A stretch of DNA of 64,000 bases. It comes from Cercis canadensis. Lineage: Eukaryota; Streptophyta; Magnoliopsida; Fabales; Fabaceae. Below the pieces are notes generated by a model, which saw only the letters and a list, made by a program, of their open reading frames with translations, was not told the origin of the DNA and made no database searches. The DNA lies in NCBI GenBank assembly GCA_003255065.1, contig QAOA01008668.1, positions 70,806-134,805 of the forward strand. The letters are read 5' to 3'. Shown piece by piece: positions 46,012 to 57,850 of the stretch (the stretch's first letter is position 1; every line of letters begins with the position of its first letter). A program made the translations under genes and the position numbers.

Positions 46012-46577
46012 AGACTAAATATCCACCCCATGTTACCAATATTGCACCAATGAAAAGTAGTTTTTGTAGATGCGCGGATTACCTTTTAATACTCATCTCA
46101 AGCTCCGTTCATCATTAAAGAAAAATTGAAATATCTTTGGTTCGAGTTCAACTACTCTAAATCCTTTGAGGTTGCCCCAGATACCATTCAGAACTGCTTG
46201 CAAAATGCCGCTAACCACAAGTTTTTCGGAAACCACCCTCCCTACTAAGCTTAGCAAACAGAGTTACACCCCTGCCTCCACATTAGATTTGTTGATCAAT
46301 AGAACCTCTTCCTCTTCACTTTGTCGTCCTTCCATCGCTGCAGTCAGCCACCCACTCAACAACAAACAAATACCAAACAATAACCACCCAGACAAGAGAA
46401 TAATGAACCCTCAAACAAACCGAGGTCTGGAGATGAAGGGGTGCAATCACGCACCAGTGACCTGAGTGATAAACACCACCAGCGGCTCCACACCAGAGAA
46501 ACCCTAGGGGAGAAAAATGACTATATTTTAAGATTTTTAATTAACGTAAACCTAAGACATATGCTATTTTAGCTATT

Positions 46578-48006
46578 GGGCAAAACTTAAATAAAGTTCC
46601 TTAGGTACTTGTGGTGTTGTTGTTAGAAAAATGAATATTGGAAACAGTAAAAGGATGGCTTTAAGGCGTGTATAATTACACTATTTTGAGTGTAATATTG
46701 ATTCTTTATCAAAAGCAAGTTACCCCAAGATACAATAAAGCCCTCAAAAACTCAATGAAAAAGGTGAATAATAATGCTGCAGGAAGTTTCCTTTTATTGA
46801 CTTAAAAAGGTATTTATGAACAAATATGATTAATCAGTAATTAACAGACACAATTGTTTGTTTGGAAACAAACACAACAGTTTGTTCGAATTACACATAA
46901 ACTAAACATATACAACTATTTATTTTAATGAAACATTTTAATTTAATAACTGCCCTCCGAATTGGGTCAAACCAACTCAAACAAGACTGGTCCGGTTACT
47001 AAAACCGAACTCTAAAATATTTGTCCAATCAAGGCCCAAGTGCCCAAGTACCAATAAAATACCATTAAGTATATTTGATTTGCTAGGCTATTAGGCTAAC
47101 TTTATGGGCCACACAAGCCTAAAGTTACTCTTAACCTTGTTTTGTCTTATATAAAGCCTTAAGCCTTCATTGTTTCAACTAATGTGGGAATTGGTTACAC
47201 AACTCAATTTACAAACTATTCAGCAGTTGTTCCTTATTAAAACATTATATGTGTGTTATTTTATTTTTATAACTCAGCACCACCTCATTTTTCATTAATA
47301 TTTCTCAAAATTCCACTCAGACCCATTCCCAATTTCTCTTTCTCTCCTACTTACCTCCATCATTTCTTTCCCTTTATAACAATGGTTGCCATCCGATTGG
47401 ACTTGTAATTTCAAAAACCCTAGGTGACCCAAGAACCCCGTCAATTCTATCTTTGACTTCATCAATGACTCCTTCCCCATCTCCATTGATGAAGACTCCT
47501 CATTTGCCTCGTCGGTAAAAAATCCTCTCAAGACATATATTCGACCCTAAATGGTGGTTCCAGCAGCAATGTCAACTCCCTAGTGTCGTGACAAGGAGGT
47601 TAAAGCCCAAAAACGTGAGGATGAGAAGGAGAAGGCTCACTATGGCCGTCTCTACAATCTCAATTGATCCAATGGAAAACAACACATGCTTAGGTTAATC
47701 CTTTTTTTTATTCAATTTCTTTTGGTTAATAAACAATATAGATGTTACAATATAAAGAAATTTGCATAACTCCTTCAAAATTGAAAGGTCTGCTTTCTGA
47801 ATTTTTCAACGAAAACTTTTATTATGATGAAAAGGAATACTAGAGGTGGGTGTGGGAGAGAGAGAGAAACTAAGTGTGGGTCAGAGTGAGATTTCATGAA
47901 ATATTAATAAGAGATGATGTGATGCTGAGTTAAAAGTAACACATGTAATATTTTGATAGAAAAAGATGACCACAAGCACCTAAGGAACTTTATATAAGTT
48001 TATCCC
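46578..48006. mobile_element. MULE-like element with long inverted repeats
   Basis: Left end GGGCAAAACTTAAATAAAGTT, right end complement GGGATAAACTTATATAAAGTT. Homology continues inward: CCTTAGGTACTTGTGGT, then (after the solo LTR) AACTCAGCACCACCTC and TTAATATTTCTCAAAATTCC in the left arm match 47830-47980 inverted, so each arm is about 200 bp. The target duplication is unclear. The middle (47390-47830) has coding-like bits (CCTCGTCGG, GGTTAAAGCCC) without a recognised gene; it may be a captured fragment. Confidence 0.6.
46621..47225 (+). mobile_element. Solo LTR (fossil) in the left inverted repeat of the MULE-like element
   Basis: 605 bp from TGTTAGAAAAATG to ACTATTCAGCA with exact 5-bp target duplication GTTGT (46616-46620, 47226-47230). 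A TATA-like CTTATATAAAGCC lies near 47145. No internal coding region. Family cannot be fixed; Copia-like by its ends. Confidence 0.8.
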
Positions 48007-48059
48007 TTTTTTATTACGCGCACAAATTGGGCTAATGTACTCTAAGTTCTATACTTGTT

Positions 48060-48157
48060 TACGACAACAAGGCCATAGACTAGTTGGTCACAAGGATCTC
48101 CTTACAAGAAAAAGGTCTTGTGTTCGAGGCCTCCCATTGATAAAAATGGGAAGTTCT
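48060..48157 (+). mobile_element. Possible SINE fragment
   Basis: TAGACTAGTTGG resembles an A-box and TGTGTTCGAGGCC a B-box, about 35 bp apart, as in tRNA-derived SINEs. The sequence is then cut by the Copia fossil at 48158. No poly-A tail was identified. Confidence 0.4.
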
Positions 48158-49398
48158 TGAGAGTGTAGGTATGCTCCTAGAGGGGCTGAATAGAAGATAA
48201 AATCAATAATAATACGGAATTATAGATTAAAACAATTTTTGGTATAAATGGTTTATGCTCAAACTTGTTTCTATAATAACCTTAAAAATCTTAGCAGAGG
48301 CTAAAAATTGAAACTTGAATTCGAGAACAGAGAACATAAACCAGATAACCACTCAGAATAATAAATCAGAAGATTTAGATTCTTGCAAATAAGAATATAA
48401 CAATTTATCAAATAAGAATCATCAAGCTAATAGAATTCACAGCAAGCTTAACAAGCGCAGAACATCAAAACTAGTTATGCAGCAATATAGTAGAATATTA
48501 AAGAAAGAATGGTAAAGAGCTTGAACCTAGAAATTTTATAGTGGTTTGGCCAATAACAGAGCCTACTTCCATTCTCCCATGACTGAGGTTCAACTATCAA
48601 CAAGGTGATTTTCCCAAGCTTCTCCAAGCTTCAATATAGACTGGTTTTACAAAGAGCTTAACTAGAAAACTCTCTTTCTTGTTTATTTCAAAGCTCACTA
48701 GAAACTCCTTCCTTGTATCAAATAAAGACAAAAGTCACTTCTCATATTTCCAATGAAACCTGTTACAAATTCCCAAAAGAATATGGCACCCACAACTTTA
48801 CAACTATCTCAAATGATTAACACATAAGTAGTATAGAGTTAGTAGAAGAGATAGATAACTAGTTTCTGACATAGACTTTTTCTTTGAGTGATTCAATGGA
48901 TTTTTTTTTCCAGACCTTGGGTCTTTGAATTTTATAGCAGAAGGTTAAAGATGATTGTTGCCAATAGGTTGTACTTCTGCTTGCTTGATTTAAGGCTTTA
49001 ATGACCTGATTTGATATCATATCTTTGATTGAGAAATAATCTCATCTTTTAAAATAATTTCCTTATATAGAACTTGTTTCCTTTCTTGTTGCTGAATCTT
49101 CTCCAATTCAAATTCCTCTGATTGGCTTCCTTCTAATGTCTTTGAATTCCATTAACTAGTCCAAACGAATTGGGCTTCAGCCTTGGTTGGTCCATAAAAT
49201 TTGAAGCTTTCATATCAGCACGTAGATCTAGCTATTTAATTTAGAGCTAGTTCTTTGAAACTAGTTGTGCTTTAGACCTAAGATTATCACTTAACCTGTT
49301 CACTTAGAATAAATACTTGAACAAACATATTAAGGTTAGTGATAAGCAAGACTATTTGTTATCATCAAAACTAGGGTTGGAGAACTGTGGGGCCAACA

Positions 49399-49416
49399 AT
49401 CTCCCCTTTTTTATGA
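49399..49416 (-). other. Polypurine tract of the SIRE-like fossil
   Basis: The minus strand reads AAAAAAGGGGAGAT directly before the LTR start TGTTGGCC, the usual primer for plus-strand synthesis in Copia elements. Confidence 0.75.
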
Positions 49417-49899
49417 TGACAAATGCTTGAAAATATCTCCTCCTAAAAATATGCTTACTTTTGAAACTAGTTCTACAACCAGTTTAAAAAGTAGTTTTCA
49501 CAAGAAGTTTCATAGCTGAGGGGTTTTTCCAAAAACATTTTAATAGCAGTTATCTTATATGTCAGAGCATATGAAAAAAATTCATCTAGACTATTTCAGA
49601 TATTAAGAGCAAAAAATATAAAGTTCTAGATGATTTTTCCCAATCTTGCTCCGCCTTTATCATATCAAAATTGACTAGGAGGAAAGAAGCTAATACCAAA
49701 GAAATTGGTTCTTGCAAAAAGCTTAGCAAACAATGTATAGCAGAAACCAAACCAGAATGCATATGTCAAGAAATGCAAAAGTCAGATGTTTAAGTTACAG
49801 ACCCAGAGAACTAAAAGTCAAGTCAAAATATTAAAATCCAAGAGATAACAGTTTAGAGAATAGCAGCATAGACAAATCAACTTTATGAGGGCATTATAG

Positions 49900-52050
49900 T
49901 AGCAAGCTCCATTTCTACAACATCAAGTCTTTCTTCAGTTGTGGCTAGTTTGAGCTTGAACTCAGTCATTGCATCATCCACAATAGCAAGCCTAGTTGAG
50001 AATTGGATAATTTGGCTCTATTGGTGATTTAGCCTTTGGCCCATCTAGTTTGTTAACTCAAGAGTGTTGATATCCTTCAACCACTGAGTATAATCCACAA
50101 TTTGAGAAGCTGCTACTGAATTTTTACTGTGACTAGTTTTTTGAGATTTAGAAGTAGTTGAGGAGGTAGTTACTTCGCACTTAGATCCAGAAGGCTGCTT
50201 GACAGACAAAGGGCTACTGGAATCCTCTTGAGAAACAAACCCAGTTAGAGGTTGCCAAATAACCATGTCACTTGGTAGGGGTTCATCCTTGAACTGAGTC
50301 ATATTCATCTTAAAATACCTATATATCCTGGCAATTAGCATGCCATATGGCAAGTTGGCTTTCTCTCGAGTCCTTCCAACATTTCATGCCATAGAATTAG
50401 CTTGGGTAGGTTCAAAGGAAGCTTGTTCTTGATGTGGTAAAGAAGGTAAAAATTAAAGGTAAATAATTCAGATTAACTACTAGCCCTAGTAAGGAAATTG
50501 GTTGTTATAAATTTGGCTAAGGTTATGGTCACAAAATACATGCAATGGACATAGGGTACACTTCCATCTATGTTTTCAGAAAAATCACATAAGGAGTGCA
50601 CGACTTTAGCAAATGGCACAAAATCAGCAGGCCAAGTTTTATGAATATACCTATCATCTCCCTTAGCAGGCACTTCAAACAATTACTCAAACACACTTTC
50701 ATTCAACATTATGTCTACTCCAGCCACATATGTTTTCAAATAAATGCTACTAGAAACTACACCCTTAAGGGGATGAAGTTGAGCATAGAATAATTTACTA
50801 GTTGAGGCAAAATTGGTTCTTCAATCTCCAAAAATTGCTTCCAACCCATAGCAGCAACTGCTTCATCAATGGCCTTGGTTGTCTGATAACACATTATTTT
50901 ATACTATTTGTTTCTCTTATACTTAGTCTTTTAGTGTGTGTTTCTAGTGATTTTTATGGCTTTTAGACATGTTTTGTAGATTTGGACTTGTTGGTGCTTG
51001 TAGATTTTAATTGCTTAACTGTTAAATTCTGGCACTGCTTACGTTTTTCACCATATCTTTTGCTATAGATGTCCGATTGATGTGATTCCAGTTTCGTTGG
51101 AAAGCNAGAAAAATCACATAAGGAGTGCACGACTTTAGCAAATGGCACAAAATCAGCAGGCCAAGTTTTATGAATATACCTATCATCTCCCTTAGCAGGC
51201 ACTTCAAACAATTACTCAAACACACTTTCATTCAACATTATGTCTACTCCAGCCACATATGTTTTCAAATAAATGCTACTAGAAACTACACCCTTAAGGG
51301 GATGAAGTTGAGCATAGAATAATTTACTAGTTGAGGCAAAACTGGTTCTTCAATCTCCAAAAATTGCTTCCAACCCATAGCAGCAACTGCTTCATCAATG
51401 GCCTTGGTTGTCTCGGTGTGCTTTATCCATTTTACAACAGAGCTTGGGACTACCTTTCTCAGGAAAAATTTCCTCTGGAAATGCTTATCAATCTCTTTGA
51501 ACTTGAAAAGATTTCCTGGAGCTCGAGGTGGAGCAAGCTTGGGCACAGAGACTTGTTTACGGATTGTCATCTTTGTCCTTACAACTTTTAGAGTGTTGGT
51601 TTCAGTGGGAATTTCTTTGAGCTTGTCAGGAGAATCTAGAAGTGTGGAGAGTTGAATTTCTGGGATTTCTAGAACATGAGTCACCTCGATTCATGCCAAC
51701 CCAAATAGAGAACAACTGGTGGTCATTCTAACAACTTGAATCCTCCAACTAATTTAAAAGGAACCAGTTCTTCTTCTTCTTCATACGTCTTGGGCTAAGC
51801 TTCATGTGGGTCAGCCATAGGAATATCTTGATATGCGTGCATAGGCTCCTTGCCCTCGGCACTGGAGCCATTAAGCTTGGTACCTTGCTACATTGCCTGT
51901 TGGAAAGAATCAATAGTCTTTTATGATGAAGAAGACTCTGAAACAACAATGGTGGTTTCTATTAAGTTGTTGAAAGTTTCTTTTTCCTTTTCTTCCCATT
52001 CACTGAGAGCATCTGAGGTAGTTTTTGAATCTCATTACCTCTGTAACTTG
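49900..52050 (-). pseudogene. Env-like / plant transposon protein region of the SIRE-like fossil
   Basis: Readings such as NLPYGMLIARIYRYF, KTWPADFVPFAKVVH and VVPSSVVKWIKHTETTKAID resemble the region downstream of pol in SIRE-type Copia elements, whose function is unproven. Its place between RNase H and the 3' LTR fits that. It is broken. Confidence 0.5.
50578..51414. other. Assembly join: 307-bp duplicate around N at 51106, with 221 unique bases
   Basis: Bases 50578-50884 recur at 51107-51414. Between the first copy and the N lie 221 bases (50885-51105) that fit no neighbouring sequence and read like an LTR end (GTTTCGTTGGAAAGC). Confidence 0.75.
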
Positions 52051-52548
52051 CTTTATGGACATGTTTGAGAGGTTAGAGGTGGTTTATAGGTCTGATTGTA
52101 AATTGTTTAAGGAGAGTTGCAAGGAATTAAGAGATGAGGAACTCAGCAATGGGGTTAATGAAAAAATTCTGGGGATTCTACAGAACTGATTTAGGAAAGA
52201 AGAAAGGTTAGGAAACTGAAAGGTTAACTACTTGTATGCACCATTTTACATAGGCAGGAAGGAAGAGTTTTAATAAAACGGGGTGTTTTGGCTTAGTGGA
52301 CTAAAAAACATAGAGGCCATGGGAGGAAAAGCCCATATGGATTGAAAACAGATCTAGCTTTACCAAATAGACAAGCCCAATCCATTTAACCAACAATCTA
52401 GATTTTAACAAAGAAGCCCAATTTTCAGAGATTCAACTTGATTTCATATAGACAGCATGGGAGAAGATGAGAACGAGCTTGCAAACCAACTTTAGGGGGA
52501 AAATCAACACAATTCTCAGCAAACTTATTAGCTCACAGATTTAAATTA

Positions 52549-52963
52549 GGGAAAAGTCTTAAAAACCTCCTTCAACTATGCTCTTATTGCATTTTACCCC
52601 CATGCTTTAAAAACGTAAGAAAGACCTCCTTGAACTTTCAAAATGTGCACTTTACCCCCCGACCCTGACGTCCGTTCATTAATGTGCACATAATGTGATT
52701 AATCTGGGCCATAGTGTAATTTTATAAGGGTATAAATGAAAATAAATCTATAAAAAGTGGGGTCAAAAAGTAATATTCAAAGAGTTTTGAGGTCAAATTA
52801 TAATTTTCAAATCCCTTCTTCCGTCCATTAATGGACGGACGTTAGGGTCATGGGGGTAAAGTGCACATTTTAAAAGTTCAAGGAGGTCTTTCCTACGTTT
52901 TTGAAGCATAGGGGGTAAAGTGCAATAAGAGCATAGTTCAAGGGGGTTTTTAGGATTTTTCCC
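52549..52963. mobile_element. MULE-type MITE with 130-bp inverted repeats
   Basis: Starts GGGAAAAGTCTTAAAAACC and ends with the near-perfect complement (GGTTTTTAGGATTTTTCCC); arms of about 130 bp pair almost throughout (CTTTACCCCC, AAGAAAGACCTCCTTGAAC). The 9-bp target duplication TTTAAATTA (52540-52548, 52964-52972) is exact and of Mutator length. No coding capacity. It inserted into the SIRE-like fossil. Confidence 0.9.
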
Positions 52964-53049
52964 TTTAAATTAATTTGACAATAAACTTTTAGTCCTCAAG
53001 GTCATGCAAATTTATGATATATCATGAATATGTAGTATGCATATTGAAC

Positions 53050-53800
53050 TTAGGGCAAGCTCATAAGTTCATGTCTTAAATAACATAACCTTTTTTCTAC
53101 TAATGCCTTATTGAATATATCAACAAGCTGTTTTTCGATATTGGTAAAAGCTAGTTCAATGTCACATTTGAAGACATTATCTCGAAGGAAATTGTGCTTG
53201 ATATCTATATGTTTTGTTCTAGAATGTTGAACAGGATTTTTAGCAATATTTATGACACTGGTACAATCACATAGCATAGGAATTTTAGTGAGAGAAATAC
53301 CATAATCATCAAGTTATTGCTTCATCCAAAGTATTTGAGAGCAACAGTTTCTAGTTGCCATATATTCAGCTTCAACAATGGATTGAACTACAACATGCTG
53401 CTTCTTGCACTGCTAGGATACTAAAGCATTTCTCAAGAATCAACATCCTCCACTAGTACTTTTTCGATTTATGGTGCATCCAGCATAATTTGAATATGTA
53501 TAAGCAATCAGCTCGAAAGAACCAGTTTTGCTGTACAATATTCCCACATTAGAACTAGCTGTCAAATATCTGAAAATTCTTTTCACTGTTGTAAGGTGGG
53601 ATTCTTTTTGTGCAACTTGATATCTAGCATATTAGCTCACACTGAACATGATATCTAGTCTACTAGCAGTGAGATATAGTAGAGAACTGATCATGCCTCT
53701 ATAATTTTTCTCACCAACTGGTTTTTCCTTTTCATCCAGATCCAACTTTGTAGATGAAGTCAAAGGAGTAGCTATTCCTTTTGCATTTCTCATTCCAAGC
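53050..53800 (-). pseudogene. Copia RNase H piece of the SIRE-like fossil
   Basis: Readings include MRNAKGIATPLTSS, YRGMISSLLYLTASR, HVVVQSIVEAEYMA and NPVQHSRTKHIDIKHNFLRD, the end of Copia reverse transcriptase and its RNase H. It is broken. Confidence 0.8.
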
Positions 53801-54824
53801 AAATAGAATGCACAACAAGCTTAACAAGCATAGAACATCATAACTAGTTATGTTTCAATGCAGCTAAATATTACAGAGAGAAGGCTAGAGAGATTAAGCA
53901 TAGAAATTTTATAGTGGTTCAGCTAATAACAAAGCCTACGTCCACTCTCCCAAGGCTGAGGTTTAACTATCAACAAGGCTATTTTTCTAAGTTTCTCAAA
54001 GCTTCGTTACAACACTAATTTTACGAAGAGCTTAACCAGAAAACTCTCTCTAGTTTCTTACAAAGCTCACTAGAAACTCTTTTCTTCTCTCAAATAAAGA
54101 CAGAAGTCAATCCCTAAATTTCCAATGAAACCTATTACAAATTCCAGAAAGAATATGGCACCCACAACCTTACAACTCTCTCAAATGATTAACACATAAG
54201 CAGTACATAGTTGGTAGAAAAGATAGTAACTAATTTCCGAGACAAAGCTTTTTCTTCTAGTGATTCAATGGATTTTTTTTTCTAGATCTTAGGTCTTTGA
54301 ATTTTATAGCAGAAGGCTGAAGATGACCGTTGCTAATGGGATGGGCTTCTGTATGCTTGATTTAAGGCCTTAATGACCTGATTTAAGATCATATCTCTGA
54401 TTTAAAATTGATCTTATCTTTTCAAATAATTTCCTTATATAGCACTTGTTTCATTTCTTGTTACTAAATCTTCTCTAATTCAAATTCCTCTGATGGGCTT
54501 CCTTCCAACGTCTCTAAAGTCCATTAACTAGTCTAAACGAATTGGGCTTCAACCTTAGTTGGTCCATAAAATTTGAGGCTTTCATATCAGCACGTAGATC
54601 CAGTTCTTCAATTTAGAGCTAGTTCTTTGAACTAGGGAACTGGTTGTGCATTAAATCCAAGATTATCACTTAACATGTTCACTTAGAATAAACACTTGAA
54701 CAAACATATTAGGGTTAGTGATAAGCAAGACTATTTGTTATCATCAAAACTAAGGTTGGAGAACCGTGGGGCTAACAGTTCTCAAAGTACTTCTATACAC
54801 AAAGCTATAGTTGTGGGTGTTTCA

Positions 54825-55085
54825 ATAGCAAGACCCTGGAGCAAGGATGACTCATCCCATGTTTTGTAAGTCTGCCTTTATCCAAAGGTTGGTAGCGGGA
54901 CCCTAGAGTAAGGATGACTCGCCCTAAGTTTGGTAAGTGCGGCTCTATCCAAAGGAAACAAATATAGTTTAGGTATTATAAATATAAGCATGTATTTGGG
55001 GTCAAATGATATTAATCTAAGTTTGGTAAGTCTAGCTCTATCCAAAGGTTGGTAGTGGGACCCTGGAGCGAGGATGATAAACCTG
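54825..55085. repeat. Imperfect tandem repeat, unit about 67 bp, three copies
   Basis: Each unit holds GGGACCCT(A/G)GAG(T/C)(A/G)AGGATGA and TTTGGTAAGTC and CTCTATCCAAAGG. Units lie near 54825, 54893 and 55017; 60 bp of other sequence separate the last two. Origin unknown. Confidence 0.7.
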
Positions 55086-55338
55086 AATTTAAGAACAAAG
55101 CGCTTGTAGTAATGCCATATATACATACATAACCATCACTCAATATCTATATAAGAAAAATAATTGGTTTGAGCACGGATAGGAATGACTTGTAGTGTTT
55201 TCATTAGAACATCTTAAATTTTTTATTTATGCTTTATGAAAATCATGAGCCCATCTAAATAAGCATACAGAAAGCAAGCCATAGTTTCTTATAATTATTT
55301 GCATGGACATGAAGACTACATGTTTACATAATCTTTCC

Positions 55339-55707
55339 CTAATGTAAATTTATATATCTATGCAAGGATTTAAATATTTTGTATTTCGACTCTTTTTTTT
55401 TTCTCCAGAAGGAACATGAACTCAAGAAGGAAGAAGACCAGTCTTTCAACAAAGGATTATAACTGGCCTTCAAAGATAACAAGAAAGATGTCTACTATTG
55501 GTAGCTAGTGGGTTGTAGAACTNCTAATGTACATTTATATATCTATGCAAGGATTTAAATATTTTGTATTTCGACTCTTTTTTTTTTTCTCCAGAAGGAA
55601 CATGAACTCAAGAAGGAAGAAGACCAGTCTTTCAACAAAGGATTATAACTGGCCTTCAAAGATAACAAGAAAGATGTCTACTATTGGTAGCTAGTGGGTT
55701 GTAGAAC
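55339..55707. other. Assembly join: 184-bp duplicate around N at 55523
   Basis: Bases 55339-55522 recur at 55524-55707 with one or two differences. Confidence 0.85.
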
Positions 55708-56262
55708 TTTGACCATGGGTAAGGCATTTCACAGAGTTGTGGAGCATGAAGCATTTCTTTTCCTATTGTTGTGTAGGTTTTTATTCCTTCTTGATGTATA
55801 TGATATAGTTTCTACATCTATTTTTCCTATTGCAATGCTTTTAGCAAGAGGAATTAGAATTGCTCTAGCACATGTAGTTCTAGCTAGCATATATAGGGAC
55901 TTGAGTTGGTTGAATAATGATTCACACCAAGTGAAGAACTGATAAGGATGATAAGAAAGCAATGATTCAATGGGATCCTTTTTAATTGCTGCAAATCTGG
56001 ATTTTGTTGAGATCACAAACATTGCAACCAATACCTAAGAAAATTTAACTCCATAAACCTAGATTAGCTGAATCACACAAAGTGGATAATTATGAAGAAT
56101 GACAATGTAGGTTTAGCTTTAGACTTTGCTAGGGATTATTTCCTATGGTGCCCATATATTTATTCTTCGTCTCAAGTTTTATAGTGAAGATGAGAAATGG
56201 GTATATCGTACTTCTTATTTAGATGAGGATTCTGTTTCTTTTGTTTGTGTAGAGGCCTTATC
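55640..56262 (+). pseudogene. Plant mobile domain (aminotransferase-like) fragment
   Basis: Reads EHEAFLFLLLCRFLF, then IFPIAMLLARGIRIALAHV and VLASIYRDLSWL, a strong match to the plant mobile domain pattern (VFPIA-x-x-LARG-x-RIAL and VLASIYRDL). About 230 bp later FYSEDEKWVYRTSYLDEDS continues the domain. Stops and frame changes between make it a relic. The domain occurs in host proteins of the MAIN type and in transposons, so the source is open. The Gypsy fossil interrupts it at about 56247. No hydrophobic signal peptide is meant by the leucine run. Confidence 0.65.
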
Positions 56263-56858
56263 TTAAACCCAAATCAGTTGTCTTAAGCCCAAATCTAAAA
56301 GACCCATTCCACCAAAGACCTATCATATCGAAGGCCCAAACCAAACCTACTAGCATATCACCCTCATTTTCCTCAGCACCCTTATAAATAACCCATCTGT
56401 TATAGGTATGGGACTTTTGACTTAACTCCCATTAGTGACCATTTTTAGCTTAAACTGACCTAACTTAATCTTCGGAGCTCGGAAATAAGAGTTCAACCTT
56501 TTTCTTTCTACTTGTGAAAATTAGCTCGATCTCATCTGACCTCTGAGATTCACCCGACCTCGAGTCCAACTCAGGCATTGTCATTTGGTACCGTCTGTGA
56601 GAAATTTGATTTTTCTCCTCTCTTATAAATCTCTTTAACTGATTCTGAGTTGAGAGCCATGGATACATATAACATATCTACCCCAGCCAATCATTCTCCT
56701 GTCCGAGAAAGCATCCCCACACCTACCAGAGAGCCACTCACACTAGAGATCCACTCACCCGACAAGCCAACTTAAGGGAACTATCCCCAATCCACCGACC
56801 TGTATTCAGTCCTGAAACTATCTGAGATGTCCCTTCTAGAGAAACCCATCCAGATTAG

Positions 56859-57850
56859 TTGGGCAATACCTTAAATTTCCTACTGCAGGAAATTCAATCT
56901 TTGAAGCGAGAAAGAATAGCAAATAAGACAGAGATAGCCGAGCTGAAGTGGCGGGAAAGCCTTAGAGAAGTTGAATCCTCGGGCGAATCACCATTCTACC
57001 AGTCATCTGGCCATGTAGTCTTCAATGAGTCACAACATACGAAAGACCCATATGCACATCTCTTGAGTGGCTCTAAAGCATATTTTCCACTTGCAGAGAA
57101 AAGCCATCACAAATTTTCAGCTCTCATAGGTTTTCTCCATCCAATTCAGAAAAGCCAAAAAGAGTGGGAAAACACCCCTTCGTCTAACATATCCTAGACT
57201 ACCCTTCCCTACCAATTTCAGATTACCCCAGCTTGAACCTTTTGATGGATCGGCCAACCCCAGGGAGCACTTAGAAAACTATAATTCCATCATGCTCCTG
57301 AGTGGCATTGACGATAAGCTCATCTGCTAAGCCTTTTCCACCACCCTGCGAAGGGTAACCCTTTAATGATTCTTAAATCTCCCCTAAAAAAGCATTTCTA
57401 ACTTTGACCAGCTATCTGAACTCCTCCAAGCCTGTTTCTCCAAGAGCATGACTCGCCGAAAAGCCTCTGCCATTCTACCCACCCTTAAGCAAAGGGAAAA
57501 TGAACATTTGAAAGATTATATGAACCGATACACTAAGCTCTTTCTTCAAGTCTAGGACTTAATGGACTCAGTTGCAATACATGCCATATAGGCGAGTCTC
57601 CAACTTGGGTGTTTGCATGAAAACCTAACCCTTGACCCACCGAGCAACCTATTCGAGCTCTTCACCATAACTGCCAAGTACATCAACTTTGAAGAAGGGC
57701 TAGGCCAAATAGAGAAAAACAAGGCCAATGATAGAAACCCCCAAGAAGACAAAAGGAGAGGGAGAAGGGAAAAATTCCTTGTCCGACCTAGATATGAAGC
57801 ATACACCGCTCGGATACTTGAAGAAATATGCCAAACAAAGCTTGCCTAAC
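56859..57850 (+). pseudogene. Gypsy gag region (fossil)
   Basis: It opens with a coiled-coil-like LLQEIQSLKRERIANKTEIA. Later pieces read ENEHLKDYMNRYTKLF and ANDRNPQEDKRRGRREKFL, as in Tat-type gag. It is broken. Confidence 0.65.

Larger units (their letters stand above)
40640..46515 (-). mobile_element. L1-type LINE, nearly full length but decayed
   Basis: Minus strand, 5' to 3': a start near 46509 (CCTAGGGTTTCTCTGG), an ORF1-like part with zinc knuckle, APE-type endonuclease, reverse transcriptase, zinc-binding zf-RVT and a C-terminal RNase H as in plant L1 elements. The 3' end is near 40640 (A-rich on the minus strand). Many stops and frame changes break both ORFs. No target duplication was confirmed. 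Confidence 0.85.
48158..54777 (-). mobile_element. SIRE-like Copia LTR retrotransposon fossil
   Basis: LTRs at 48158-49398 and about 53803-54777, with an exact 5-bp target duplication GTTCT (48153-48157, 54778-54782). The left LTR carries CTAGAGGGGCTGAATAG near its outer end, as in SIRE-type LTRs. A polypurine tract AAAAAAGGGGAGATTG (minus) sits at the LTR border. Inside are an RNase H piece (53050-53800) and an env-like/transposon-protein region (about 49900-52050). The internal part is much shorter than a whole element, and the rest has many breaks (more than ten). It looks old. Confidence 0.8.

Noticed and set aside
48060-48130. A tRNA gene
   Set aside because: Only A- and B-box-like words are present; arms do not pair into a cloverleaf, so a SINE relic fits better.
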